From: an uncultured Bilophila sp.
GTDB taxonomy: Bacteria > Desulfobacterota > Desulfovibrionia > Desulfovibrionales > Desulfovibrionaceae
NCBI GenBank assembly: GCA_910585945.1
Contig: CAJUHZ010000008.1
Span: 1 to 64,000, forward strand
Direction of reading: 5' to 3'
Length of the DNA stretch: 64,000 bases
The position numbers and the translations under genes are program-made. Shown piece by piece: positions 7,586 to 16,748 of this stretch. Position 1 is the stretch's first letter. Each line of letters begins with the position of its first letter. The notes beneath the pieces are model-generated. The model was not told the origin of the DNA. It worked only from the letters and a program-made list of their open reading frames with translations, and did no database searches.

Positions 7586-10500
7586 CAGGCTGACGCTCCC
7601 GGCAGTTCGGCCGGCGGCGTGATCAGAGCCGCCAGGGCATGGCGCACCTCGTCAAGGCGCAACGGCACGGCGCGCGCCGTATCCAGTTTCCACTCCAAAG
7701 TCGCCGGCGGCAACAGCCGAACCGCCGTATTGGTCGCCAGAAAGGCGGGAATCCTTTCGGGCGCGATGGCGGTCTGCCCTTCATCCCACGCAATGCGCAC
7801 ACGATCGGCATGGATATCGGCCCGGGCAGCCTGAACCTCGCTCAAAAACCATTTGAGTTCAAGCACCGCCAGAAATACCTGCAATTCCTCGGGCAAATGG
7901 CCAAAGCGATCTCTGAGTTCCAGCACAAGTTCTTGCCGGCTTTTGCTGTCGCGCGCGGAAGAAAGAAGTTTGTACCAGCGCAAGCGTTCGTGGCCGTCTG
8001 TGATATACGTCTCCGGAATATGCGCGGTGAGGGCCAGATTGATTTCCGTCTCTGTATGCAGGGCAACACCGCCGCCCTTGATTTTGCTTACGGCCTGTTC
8101 AAGCATCTCCAGGTACAAATCCAGTCCCACGCGGTTCATGTGCCCGGATTGAACTTCACCGAGAATATTCCCCGCGCCGCGCAGGCGCAAATCTTCCATT
8201 GCGACTTGAAAGCCCGCGCCGAGATAATCAAGATCAAGAATAATGCGCAGGCGCTCCCTGGCCGTTTCGGGGAGGCTGTCAAGATCCGGCACGACAAAAC
8301 CGGCAAAAGCCTGCCGATCCGATCGCCCCACCCGCCCCCGAAGCTGGTACAATTGCCCAAGCCCAAACATCTGGGCCTGATCCACAATAAGGGTGTTTGC
8401 CCGCGGGAAATCAAGCCCCGACTCCACAATGGCCGTGCACACCAGAACGTCCAGCTCGCCGTGCCAGAAAGCGTGCATCGTCTCCTCAAGCGCCTTTTCG
8501 GTGAGCTGCCCGTGCGCCATGCCGACTCTGGCGTCCGGCACAAGCTCCCGCACAAAGTCCGCTACCCGCTCAAGCCCCTGCACCCGATTGTACACCCAGA
8601 AAACCTGGCCTTCGCGCGCCAGTTCTTTTTCAAGTATTTGTTTAAGTGTGACCTTGTCCCGCTGCAAAATGGCCGTTGACACGGGTTTTCTGTCCAGGGG
8701 AGCGGTTTCTATAACGGAAAGTTCCCGCACGCCGGACATGGAAAGCTGGAGTGTCCGTGGAATCGGAGTGGCGGTAAGCGTAAGCACATCCACATTCTTG
8801 CGCAGGCGTTTGAGTTTCTCCTTGTGGCGCACGCCAAAACGCTGTTCCTCATCAAGTACCAGCAAGCCGAGGTTGGGCAACTTCACATCATCCGAAAGCA
8901 GGCGGTGTGTGCCGATAAGCACATCGATCCGCCCTTCGGCCGCTGCCTTGAGCACGTCCTTCTGCTTGCGCGGCGGCACAAAGCGACTCAGCAGCCCCAC
9001 GTTGACGGCAAAGCCCGACAAACGGGAACGGAATGTCTGGTAATGCTGTTCCGCCAGAACCGTAGTCGGGCACAGCAAGACAACCTGCCGCCCTTCCGAA
9101 GCGGCACGAAACGTCGCCCGCAGGGCAACTTCTGTTTTGCCGAAACCAACATCTCCGCAGATCAGACGGTCCATGGGTTCCGGTTTTTCCATATCGCTCA
9201 GCACATCCTGAATGGCCCGAGCCTGATCCGGAGTTTCCTCAAAGCCGAACGAAGCTTCAAATTCACGGTACAGTTCGCCAAGGGGCGGATACTGAAAGCC
9301 TTTGGCCACCTTGCGCCAGGCGTACATTTCAACCAGATCTTCAGCGATTTTTTCAACAGCCTTGCGGACCTTTTCCTTGCCGGCCTGCCAGGAGGAACTG
9401 CCAAGGCGATCAAGCGCGGGCGGCATTTCCCCTCCCCCCTTGAATCGCTGAATCAGGGACAGCCGATCCACAGGCAGATAAAGCTTGTCATCGCCGGCAT
9501 AGTGGAGCAGCAGAAAGTCGTTGGCCGTGCCCCCAAGCTCCATGCGCAACAGGCCGCCGAATCGGGCGATGCCGTAATCCCGGTGAACCAGCAGATCTCC
9601 GGGCTTCAATTCCTCATGGCGGTCAAGTCCCTTGAATGCTCCTGTCGGCACACGGCGGCTTTTTTCCTCGTGTGGCTGGAGAACATCCTCCCCCAGGACA
9701 AGGACATTGTCCCACAGCATGTCTGCCCCAGACCGAAATGGAGCGACAAGCGCGTACAGTCCCCTGTCCGCAGAGTTGTAGCGGAGGGAAGGGAAAATGC
9801 CGTCCTGTTCCGCAAGCTTGAGGAATTTGCTCCGGCTTCGCTCGGAAACAAATGAGAGAACAACCTGCCGTCTGTCCGTTTGCCACCCTTTCAGGGCGCG
9901 AACAAGCGTCTGCCAGGGACGGTCCTTCTCAGCGACGGTGGGAAAAAGATCCTCAAAACCGGTGATGGCGCGTTCCGGGAGATCCGTGCCGCTCTTTTCC
10001 ACTCCCATGACCAGGGGTTCGGCATGGACGACGACGGCCTTGTCCCATACCGCTTCCACCTGAACGGCCGGGCGCAAGGCCAGTCTCCCTGGCTGGGGGC
10101 GGCCGGCGGCGTCCTGCTCATCCAGCGCGGCCCGCCACTGAGCTTCCGCGTTCTTCAACAGATCTTCCGCGTCATGCCGGCCCGGCGTTATCCACACGGT
10201 ATCCTTTGGAAGCCATTCTTCAAGCCAGGTGGCGGCATCGTAGCAGCAGCCCGGCAAAAGGCGCATATCCGCCCCTTCCAACAGGCGTCCCAAACCGAAA
10301 TGTTCATTTTCGGTGATAAGCCCCTTGCGTAACAGGCGATTCCAGCGACTTTCCATTTTCTGTCGACTGGCCGAATCCTGACGTATCGGGTAGACCGGCA
10401 AGATGCGGGCATCTGGAAGATCTTCCCTGGAACGCTGGGAAGACGGCTCGAAAAGTCTGATGCCTTCAATCAGATCCCCAAAAAAATCAAACCGCAAGGG

Positions 10501-11058
10501 CCTGGCATAACCGGGAGGCATGATATCCAGGATATCGCCGCGGCGGGCGACCTCTCCGGGATTGGAAACCATGGGGACCCGTTCGTACCCCCACGCCACG
10601 GCTTGTTCCAGAACCAGATCGGGAGAAATTTCCTCTCCGCGTCCCAGGCGCAATTCCTGCCCCTCAAAAAAATCAAGCGGCGGCCATTTGAGAAGCAGAC
10701 TATCAGGCGTCAACAGCACGCACCGTGCCGTTCCGCTTCTGAGCGCGTACAGGGATGCCAGCCGCTCCGTCCAGCCTGCCCTCCCTGCCGATCGCGCAGA
10801 AAAGGGCGGCAAAGACACCCACAAGGCTTTCCGCTGACCTTCAGTCTTTTCTTCTGCGGATGCGTCCGGAGAAAAAAGCGTCAGGAAGGCGTCCGCACGC
10901 GCCAGACTTTCGCGATCCGGCACAAGCCACGCCACGCCACGCCCCTGATGCAGGAGATCTGTGCCCAACCGGGCCAGGGTAGCCACTCCCGAGCGGGCCA
11001 GGGTCACGCGATCAGTGAAACTTCGCCTCACGCGCCCCAAAAATTCGTCATATACCAC
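7585..11058 (-). CDS. mfd: transcription-repair coupling factor
   Basis: Mfd removes stalled RNA polymerase from DNA lesions and recruits UvrA. The product (about 1157 residues) has the N-terminal UvrB-homology region, a CarD-like RNA polymerase interaction domain ('GDLLVHRDYGIARFGG'), a Walker A motif (GDVGFGKTEV), the DEEQ box (VLDEEQRFGV), the motif TATPIPRTL and the TRCF C-terminal domain. An upstream in-frame ATG at 11139 would add 27 cysteine-rich residues unlike Mfd. The GTG at 11058 has AGAGG seven bases before it and is preferred. Translation seems coupled to the following SurA-like gene. Confidence 0.96.
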   Translation of the reverse strand: MVYDEFLGRVRRSFTDRVTLARSGVATLARLGTDLLHQGRGVAWLVPDRESLARADAFLTLFSPDASAEEKTEGQRKALWVSLPPFSARSAGRAGWTERLASLYALRSGTARCVLLTPDSLLLKWPPLDFFEGQELRLGRGEEISPDLVLEQAVAWGYERVPMVSNPGEVARRGDILDIMPPGYARPLRFDFFGDLIEGIRLFEPSSQRSREDLPDARILPVYPIRQDSASRQKMESRWNRLLRKGLITENEHFGLGRLLEGADMRLLPGCCYDAATWLEEWLPKDTVWITPGRHDAEDLLKNAEAQWRAALDEQDAAGRPQPGRLALRPAVQVEAVWDKAVVVHAEPLVMGVEKSGTDLPERAITGFEDLFPTVAEKDRPWQTLVRALKGWQTDRRQVVLSFVSERSRSKFLKLAEQDGIFPSLRYNSADRGLYALVAPFRSGADMLWDNVLVLGEDVLQPHEEKSRRVPTGAFKGLDRHEELKPGDLLVHRDYGIARFGGLLRMELGGTANDFLLLHYAGDDKLYLPVDRLSLIQRFKGGGEMPPALDRLGSSSWQAGKEKVRKAVEKIAEDLVEMYAWRKVAKGFQYPPLGELYREFEASFGFEETPDQARAIQDVLSDMEKPEPMDRLICGDVGFGKTEVALRATFRAASEGRQVVLLCPTTVLAEQHYQTFRSRLSGFAVNVGLLSRFVPPRKQKDVLKAAAEGRIDVLIGTHRLLSDDVKLPNLGLLVLDEEQRFGVRHKEKLKRLRKNVDVLTLTATPIPRTLQLSMSGVRELSVIETAPLDRKPVSTAILQRDKVTLKQILEKELAREGQVFWVYNRVQGLERVADFVRELVPDARVGMAHGQLTEKALEETMHAFWHGELDVLVCTAIVESGLDFPRANTLIVDQAQMFGLGQLYQLRGRVGRSDRQAFAGFVVPDLDSLPETARERLRIILDLDYLGAGFQVAMEDLRLRGAGNILGEVQSGHMNRVGLDLYLEMLEQAVSKIKGGGVALHTETEINLALTAHIPETYITDGHERLRWYKLLSSARDSKSRQELVLELRDRFGHLPEELQVFLAVLELKWFLSEVQAARADIHADRVRIAWDEGQTAIAPERIPAFLATNTAVRLLPPATLEWKLDTARAVPLRLDEVRHALAALITPPAELPGASA

Positions 11059-11167
11059 CGAAAAACCTCTTTCGCACCTCGACGGACTCCCCGTTCCGCT
11101 GCAGCATGCGTATTCATCAAAACTGCCTTGGGCACACATCTTACTGCAGGAGCGTCATGCGCTCAAG

Positions 11168-12388
11168 TCAGGAGAGCGGGATAATGCCGATACGGCTTCC
11201 GGAAAGAGAACGCGCGCCCCGCGCCGTGATTTCAAAGGTGTTCTCCACTCCCGTCAATCCAATGCCGGGGATCGCGATTTTTGGCTCAACAGCAACAACC
11301 ATGCCCTCTTCCAGCGGCTCGTCAAAACCGGCGGCAAACACGGGAAGATCATCCACCGTAAGCCCTGTTCCATGCCCGAGAAAGGCGACCTTGTTGCCTC
11401 CCATTCCCATAAAGCCTTCCGCCTGCCCCGCTCTCTCCATCATTTCCAGCACTTCCCGCCACAGTTGCGAAGGCGCAAGCCCCGGTCGCAGGCGCTCCGC
11501 GCAATGCCGGTACGCTTCCTCGCACGCGGCGTGGGCCGCGATCAGGCGCTGGGGAAGACTTGCGGCGTCGCCGGACCAATACACCTGCGTCTTGTCCGTA
11601 TTGTACCCCTCGACGGTAAAGCCGACATCCACCGTAAGCAACGTATGCGGCCGCCAGACCGTGCCTGCGTCGCCAAGGTAGGGAATGGACGGGTGTAATC
11701 CGCGCGCGCCAAGTGGACCATTATAATAGGTAGGGTACAAGCCCGAATCGCCCACCGCAAGCAAGCCGTGGTTTTCCTCGCCATGAGCATACATGCGGGT
11801 GACCACGCCATTGCCCCACTCACAAAATGTTTCGTGGACCAGATGGGCGATCTCCAGCTCCGTCATTCCGGGAGAAAGTCGCTCCGGCAGGCTCTCCTCC
11901 AGCGCTGCCCTGTGCCGTTCGCCGCACAGGCGCAGCTTGCGCAATTCCCATTCGGACTTTATGGCTCTTGCCTTTCGCAGAGCCAAATCACAGGAGGTGA
12001 AACGCGTTCCGGGCAAATGCTTCTGCAAGAGCTCCCCCATGCTCCAGGAGAACCCGGCCTTGTCAACTGCGATGCAGGGAGGCAGAGGGCTTCCGGCTTC
12101 CGCACATATTCCGGCAAGATCCCTGTACGAACGAAACGACGCAATCAAACGTAGGGGAGATTCAAGCCGCGCACGTTCCACCCCGCGACGCGTCAGCAGG
12201 ACAGGTTCTCCGCTTAATGGAAGCCAGAAAAGCCCCGAGGCAAGCGTGCCCGTCAGGTAATAAATTTCAACACGCGAACAAACAAGCATCCCGCCCGCCT
12301 CGGGCGCGAGCCGTGCAAGGAGTTCCCGGCACCGGGCGTGGCGGCCGGCCAGCTCCGCATATGGAATTTGTTCCAACGCTGTGAACAT
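11168..12388 (-). CDS. M24 family aminopeptidase (Xaa-Pro dipeptidase type)
   Basis: The 406-residue product is a creatinase/prolidase-fold metallopeptidase that removes N-terminal residues, probably before proline. It has an N-terminal creatinase domain and a C-terminal M24 domain. The metal ligands look intact: Asp in TVDVGFTVEGYNTDKTQ (two Asp), His in FLGHGTGL, Glu in VAVEPKI and Glu in GVENTFEI. The ATG at 12388 follows AAAAAGGAGCTTGC. The open frame upstream of it does not resemble the family. It is the first gene of the block leading to mfd and is divergent from the CoA-binding gene. Confidence 0.9.
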   Translation of the reverse strand: MFTALEQIPYAELAGRHARCRELLARLAPEAGGMLVCSRVEIYYLTGTLASGLFWLPLSGEPVLLTRRGVERARLESPLRLIASFRSYRDLAGICAEAGSPLPPCIAVDKAGFSWSMGELLQKHLPGTRFTSCDLALRKARAIKSEWELRKLRLCGERHRAALEESLPERLSPGMTELEIAHLVHETFCEWGNGVVTRMYAHGEENHGLLAVGDSGLYPTYYNGPLGARGLHPSIPYLGDAGTVWRPHTLLTVDVGFTVEGYNTDKTQVYWSGDAASLPQRLIAAHAACEEAYRHCAERLRPGLAPSQLWREVLEMMERAGQAEGFMGMGGNKVAFLGHGTGLTVDDLPVFAAGFDEPLEEGMVVAVEPKIAIPGIGLTGVENTFEITARGARSLSGSRIGIIPLS

Positions 12389-12580
12389 GCAAGCTCCTTT
12401 TTCATGCTGCATTGATAAAAATTCCCGGAGAAGACAGCGCCTGACCTGAAGCCTTCTTCGCAGTGCAAGCGTTGCCTTTAACGCCACAAACGGGTAGACT
12501 CCACCCCGCCTTGCTGTGGCTCGCAGGTCCGAAGCTGCGGACAAACAAAATTTTTGCCTTTTCGCATTTCCGGAGGTTTT

Positions 12581-13054
12581 ATGTCGCTTCCGCTTCCGTC
12601 TGATACGGCGATCCGTACCCTGTTTGAAGAATCTCGCGTCATTGCCGTCATCGGGGCCAAGGATAAAGCCGGGCAGCCGGTCGATGACGTGGGGCGGTAT
12701 CTGATGGCCGCCGGCTACAAGGTTATTCCCGTTCACCCCGTGCGACAGAATGTTTGGGGGCTGCCCACATACAGGTCTATTGAGGAAATACCCGAACCTG
12801 TTGATATTGTGGATGTTTTCCGGGCATCGGAATTTTGCCTCGAACATGCGCGGGAAACGCTCCGCCTTGCCTCGCGGCCGCGCTGCTTCTGGATGCAGCT
12901 TGGCGTCAGCAACTCCGAAGCTTCCAAACTTGTTGAGGACGGCGGCATTTTGTCAGTTTCGGATAAATGTATCAAGATTGAACATATGCGGCTGGCCGCG
13001 GGGCCGGCTTGTCCGGGCGTCCTGCATTCCCTCCATTGTGGAGAGCAGGCATGA
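12581..13054 (+). CDS. CoA-binding domain protein (YccU type)
   Basis: The 157-residue protein is a single CoA-binding Rossmann domain. Visible features are the 'VIAVIGAKDKAGQPVDDVGR' nucleotide-binding start, 'KVIPVHPVRQNVWGLPTYRS' and 'CFWMQLGVSNSEAS'. Small proteins of this family bind CoA, but their cellular role is not settled. The ATG at 12581 follows a CGGAGG site. Its stop overlaps the start of the next gene by four bases (ATGA), so the two are translationally coupled. It is divergent from the M24 peptidase across a 192-base gap. Confidence 0.85.
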   Translation: MSLPLPSDTAIRTLFEESRVIAVIGAKDKAGQPVDDVGRYLMAAGYKVIPVHPVRQNVWGLPTYRSIEEIPEPVDIVDVFRASEFCLEHARETLRLASRPRCFWMQLGVSNSEASKLVEDGGILSVSDKCIKIEHMRLAAGPACPGVLHSLHCGEQA

Positions 13055-13560
13055 GCGGCGGATCCTCCGCGTTTGCCTGCCGCATGTGCGGGCAATGTTG
13101 CGAAGGGCGGGGAGGCATCGTTGTTTCTCCGACGGATGAAGCGCGGTTGTGCCGTGCGCTTCGCCTTGATCCGCCAACCTTCCGCGAACGCTATACCGAA
13201 CAGCGTAACGGCAAAATGCATCTTCGCGTGGGAGAGGACGGGCGCTGTCTTTTTTTTCGTGAAACAGGCGGATGCTCCGTCCATGTCCATAAACCGGCAG
13301 TATGCCGTGCCTGGCCCTTTTTCAAGGGAAACCTGATCGATCCGGTCAGTTTCTCTCTTGCCAAAGAGTATTGTCCTGGCATTTCCAGGCAGGTCGCCCA
13401 TGCCGACTTTGTTGCCGAGGGGATACAATACATCCGGCACGAAGAACTGTTTGCCGATGACAGAGGAAAGGCAGGGGCCGCTCTCTTCACCCGGGAGGAT
13501 CTGGAAGCCTTGGCGCGTTCCGTTTCAGATTCCGCCGGAGAGCGTGGGAAACAGGCATGA
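13051..13560 (+). CDS. YkgJ-family cysteine cluster protein
   Basis: The 169-residue protein belongs to the YkgJ family of small putative zinc or iron-sulfur binding proteins. It has an N-terminal CRMCGQCC cluster (about residues 11-18), then GRCLFF, GGCSVH, a PAVCRAWPF segment and EYCPG. Function is not established for the family. It overlaps both neighbours by ATGA junctions and so sits in a tightly coupled chain with the CoA-binding and J-domain genes. A run of eight T at 13249-13256 lies in frame. Confidence 0.85.
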   Translation: MSGGSSAFACRMCGQCCEGRGGIVVSPTDEARLCRALRLDPPTFRERYTEQRNGKMHLRVGEDGRCLFFRETGGCSVHVHKPAVCRAWPFFKGNLIDPVSFSLAKEYCPGISRQVAHADFVAEGIQYIRHEELFADDRGKAGAALFTREDLEALARSVSDSAGERGKQA

Positions 13561-14528
13561 CGCTAAAAGAGTGCTATGAAATTCTTCGTCTGGATCAGTC
13601 CGCTTCACTGGACGAGATCAAGCATGCCTATCGCAGAAGAGCCTTTGAGCTGCACCCGGATCTCAACCCGGGAGTAGCCGACGCTGGGCAACGTTTCCAG
13701 CAACTCAATGAAGCCTATGTTATCCTGAGCAAAATTGTTGCCTTGCGCGAACAGAAACAGGGTGCGAAGCAATCGTCCGATCGTTCTTCTGATACGCAGG
13801 GGCAGACCGGCTCCCGCCAGTCCGCCCGGGCGGACAGTGAAGAGGCTCGCAGAGAAAAAGGGGCATCCGAACAGGCGCCCCCTTCCTCGGGCGCAGGCTC
13901 GACGGCAGACTCCGCGAACGCGACGCAAGACTCGGCGAAGGGGGCTGCCTCAGCCTCCGGCCCGGAGACTGTCAGATCGGAAAACGCCAGAGAAAAAAGC
14001 GAGTTCCATGAGCGAACGCAGGGCGCAAAAAAGGGAGAAGAAGTTTACGCCGAACAGCAGGAAGTCCTGAAAGATATCCTGAACGATGCGTTTGCGAGGC
14101 GCGTATTTGAGGATATCTACAGCGAAATTCGCAAAAAAACGTCGCCCAACCAGGAAAAAGCGGAGAGAAAAGAAGAGCCGAAGGCGCGTGCCGTGACCGC
14201 GGACGTTCCCGCTTTTGCAGGGTTGAAACGTTTGGGACGGGGCAACAAGGCGATTGATTTTTCCAGAAACATCGGGGGATCTCTTAAAAACTGGCTTCGC
14301 GGACAGATTGATGAAGAGCAGGTCTTTGAATTGCCCGCCAGGCGTTTGGCGCCGGGGGCCAAGATCCGGCTTCAGATCAGGCGCGGCCTTTCCGACGAGG
14401 TCACAACGCTGGATGTGACTCTTCCGCCGGATTTTCATCCCGACAAGCCTATTCGGCTTAAGGGAATGGGAAAAAAACTCGGGCGCTGGCAAGGAGACCT
14501 GTACCTGCGGTTTTCCTCAAAAGATTGA
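13557..14528 (+). CDS. J-domain co-chaperone with DnaJ C-terminal domain
   Basis: The 323-residue product has an N-terminal J domain (residues 3-65) with the HPD motif at residues 33-35 that stimulates DnaK. A long low-complexity Ser/Ala/Glu/Lys linker follows (about 70-175). The C-terminus is a single substrate-binding DnaJ_C-like domain (about 225-320, with 'LPPDFHPDKPIRLKGMGKKL'). There is no cysteine-rich zinc domain, so it is a CbpA-like or short type II protein and not classical DnaJ. It overlaps the upstream YkgJ gene (ATGA), with adk 44 bases downstream. Confidence 0.85.
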   Translation: MTLKECYEILRLDQSASLDEIKHAYRRRAFELHPDLNPGVADAGQRFQQLNEAYVILSKIVALREQKQGAKQSSDRSSDTQGQTGSRQSARADSEEARREKGASEQAPPSSGAGSTADSANATQDSAKGAASASGPETVRSENAREKSEFHERTQGAKKGEEVYAEQQEVLKDILNDAFARRVFEDIYSEIRKKTSPNQEKAERKEEPKARAVTADVPAFAGLKRLGRGNKAIDFSRNIGGSLKNWLRGQIDEEQVFELPARRLAPGAKIRLQIRRGLSDEVTTLDVTLPPDFHPDKPIRLKGMGKKLGRWQGDLYLRFSSKD

Positions 14529-14572
14529 TGACAATTTCAACCCCAGGCCATTGAAGCCAGGAGCAATGCACC

Positions 14573-15253
14573 ATGAATATCCTCATATTTGGTCCCAACG
14601 GAAGCGGCAAGGGCACGCAGGGCGCTCTTATCAAACAGGCCTTCGGCCTTGCCCATATCGAATCGGGTGCGATCTTTCGCGAGCATGTGGGCGGCGGAAC
14701 GCCCCTGGGAAAGCGCGCCAAGGCGTACATGGACAAGGGCGAACTGGTGCCGGACGACATAACCATCCCTATGGTTCTGGAAACATTGGAACAAAGGGGC
14801 GCTACCGGGTGGCTGCTGGATGGCTTCCCGCGTAACATGGCTCAGGCGGAGCAGCTGTACGACGCCATGCACCGGCAGGGAATGAAACTTGATTATGTCG
14901 TTGAGATCGAGCTTCCGCGCGAAGTGGCCAAAAATCGCATTATGGGACGTCGCGTCTGCCGAAATGACGGCAATCACCCGAACAATATTTTTATCGACGC
15001 CATCAAGCCCCAAGGCGATGTGTGCCGGGTATGCGGGGGCGCACTGTCAGCACGGGCCGATGATCAGGATGAAGAAGCCATCAACAAGCGGCACGATATC
15101 TATTATGACGAAAAAAACGGCACTCTGGCCGCCGCCCGCTTTTTCAAGCGGTTGGCCGATCAGGGGGAAACTCGGTACATTGCCCTGGATGGACAGGGTT
15201 CCATTGAAAGCATCCAGGCAACCCTTCTTGGGGCATTGGGACTCAAAAAATAG
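14573..15253 (+). CDS. adk: adenylate kinase, zinc-type LID
   Basis: Adenylate kinase interconverts ATP plus AMP with two ADP. The 226-residue product has the P-loop GPNGSGKGTQ (residues 7-16), where GAPGSGKGTQ is usual, and the AMP-binding 'LLDGFPRNMAQAE' segment. Its long LID has cysteines in RRVCRNDG and GDVCRVCGG, which suggests a structural zinc site. The LID insertion with 'NHPNN' is longer than in the E. coli enzyme. The ATG follows AGGAG. It closes the plus-strand run starting at 12581. Confidence 0.93.
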   Translation: MNILIFGPNGSGKGTQGALIKQAFGLAHIESGAIFREHVGGGTPLGKRAKAYMDKGELVPDDITIPMVLETLEQRGATGWLLDGFPRNMAQAEQLYDAMHRQGMKLDYVVEIELPREVAKNRIMGRRVCRNDGNHPNNIFIDAIKPQGDVCRVCGGALSARADDQDEEAINKRHDIYYDEKNGTLAAARFFKRLADQGETRYIALDGQGSIESIQATLLGALGLKK

Positions 15254-15261
15254 GTAGCGGA

Positions 15262-15330
15262 TCAAACACGCTTTTCAGCGAAGCGAGTCTCATAAATCTC
15301 CTGCAGGGGATTTATGAAATGAATTGCAGC
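15262..15330 (+). repeat. dispersed repeat copy R1 (core and end)
   Basis: This copy of the window's dispersed repeat family has a perfect palindrome, TCATAAATC (15290-15298) with GATTTATGA (15309-15317), preceded by a core like that of copy R2 (AAACACGCTTTTC). The conserved end GAAATGAATTGCAGCAGG follows. It lies in the gap between convergent adk and purM, so unlike most copies its end does not face a start codon. Confidence 0.65.
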
Positions 15331-15342
15331 AGGAAGCCGATC

Positions 15343-15373
15343 AAGGCCGGCGCGGAAACCGCGTCGGCCTTTT
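15343..15373 (+). terminator. terminator between adk and purM
   Basis: AAGGCCG and CGCGG (15343-15355) pair with CCGCG and CGGCCTTTT (15359-15373) around an AAA loop with one internal mismatch. Four T follow on the plus strand. It ends adk transcription. The complementary strand has only two T, so action on purM transcripts is less likely. Confidence 0.65.
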
Positions 15374-15391
15374 GCCGCAAGGAACGCAGGG

Positions 15392-16447
15392 TTACTCAAA
15401 CACAACTCTGACCTGTTCTTCATCCTTGTCCTGACGGCGATCGATGCTGCCAATGACCCATGCCCCTTCATGCATGGCTTCAAGCCTGCTCATGACTTCA
15501 TCGGACACTTCTCCGGGCACAATCAGCAGATAACCGATGCCGCAATTGAAAATTTGCAGCATTTCCGGCCAAGTGAGCCGCCCCTGCTCCTTCAGCCAGT
15601 GAAAAACGGGCTGGACATTCCAAGAAGAAAATTGAACCCTGGCCACAACAGAATTGGGCAAGACACGAGGTATGTTATCGTAAAAACCGCCGCCCGTGAT
15701 ATGCACCATACCTTTTATGGGCAAATCACGCATGAGATTACGGACAACATCGGCATAAATCAGTGTTGGCTCCAAGAGCACATCGCGTACGGATCGTTTG
15801 GTTCCGGGCAATTCGTCATCCGGTCCAAGCCCGCTTTGCGCAAGAATTTTGCGGACGAGCGAATAGCCGTTGGAATGGATCCCGGAGGAGGCAAGACCAA
15901 TCAGCACATCCCCCACCCGGATGGAAGAACCGTCCACCAGCTTGGCGTTATCGGCAAGACCAACGCAGAATCCGGCGAGATCGTATTCGCCGTCGCCGTA
16001 CATGTCGGGCATTTCGGCCGTTTCGCCGCCAAGCAGCGCGCATCCCGCCTGTTTGCAGCCCTCTGCAACGCCGGCGACCACTTGTGTGGCCCTGTCCACA
16101 TCCAACCGGCCGGTGGCGAAATAATCAAGGAAAAAGAGCGGACGCGCCCCCTGCACAAGGATGTCGTTGGCGCACATGGCCACGAGATCGATGCCGACGG
16201 TATCATGCTTGTCAAACGCGAACGCCAGCTTGAGCTTGGTGCCCACCCCATCGGTGGAAGCCACCAGCACAGGCGCTTCCATCCCGGCAAGATCCGGTTT
16301 GAACAAGCCGCCGAAACCGCCGATATCGGACAGGACGCCGTGGATCTGCGTCTGCGAAACTAAGGATTTGATACGGGACACAAGCGAGTTGCCCGCTTCG
16401 ATGTTTACCCCCGCATCAGTATACGCCCTGGATCGCGTCAACGTCAT
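15392..16447 (-). CDS. purM: phosphoribosylformylglycinamidine cyclo-ligase (AIR synthase)
   Basis: PurM closes the imidazole ring of FGAM using ATP to give AIR, step five of purine synthesis. The 351-residue product shows the family segments 'YTDAGVNIEAGN', 'STDGVGTKLKLAF', 'CANDILVQGARPLFFLDYFA', 'LLGGETAEMPDMY' and 'HITGGGFYDNIPRVLP'. The frame is open for 95 more codons upstream, but the ATG at 16447 has AGGAG before it and matches the known PurM start. It stands alone, convergent with adk. Confidence 0.95.
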   Translation of the reverse strand: MTLTRSRAYTDAGVNIEAGNSLVSRIKSLVSQTQIHGVLSDIGGFGGLFKPDLAGMEAPVLVASTDGVGTKLKLAFAFDKHDTVGIDLVAMCANDILVQGARPLFFLDYFATGRLDVDRATQVVAGVAEGCKQAGCALLGGETAEMPDMYGDGEYDLAGFCVGLADNAKLVDGSSIRVGDVLIGLASSGIHSNGYSLVRKILAQSGLGPDDELPGTKRSVRDVLLEPTLIYADVVRNLMRDLPIKGMVHITGGGFYDNIPRVLPNSVVARVQFSSWNVQPVFHWLKEQGRLTWPEMLQIFNCGIGYLLIVPGEVSDEVMSRLEAMHEGAWVIGSIDRRQDKDEEQVRVVFE

Positions 16448-16748
16448 ACATGCACTCCTATGTACCATAGTACCTTGAAACTTCGCGTCGCTCCAGAAGC
16501 GTGAGGGCCGCAAACCGGCTCCGCTCATGGCGCTGTCCTGCACAGGGTTGCAACCAGACAGGCTTGACCTCGTGCCGGCAACCCGACACACTTCCCTTGA
16601 CGTGTTGGCCCAAGCACTGGCCGAACCCGGTATAAGGGCTTCCCAAAACCCACTTCCTGGAAGAAGATGGCGACCAGCCCCGGCTTGCACGCGAACGCAA
16701 ACAAGAATAGGCTTTTCATGGCGCTTACGCAAGAGGAGACCTCAATTG
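16448..16748. other. intergenic region between purM and the proline-rich gene
   Basis: This 301-base gap separates divergent genes and should contain both promoters. I see no convincing promoter pair: TTGACG and TATAAG occur about 28 bases apart on the plus strand, which is too far. An open frame crosses it on the plus strand but has no family resemblance. No repeat copy is visible. Confidence 0.4.

Noticed and set aside
7639..8679. 346-codon plus-strand frame opposite mfd
   Set aside because: Antisense to conserved helicase motifs; no independent evidence.
11168..12847. N-terminal extension of the M24 peptidase to 12847
   Set aside because: The extra 153 residues do not resemble the family, and the ATG at 12388 has an ideal ribosome-binding site.
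16590..16640. Promoter TTGACG...TATAAG before the proline-rich gene
   Set aside because: The elements are about 28 bases apart, outside the workable range.
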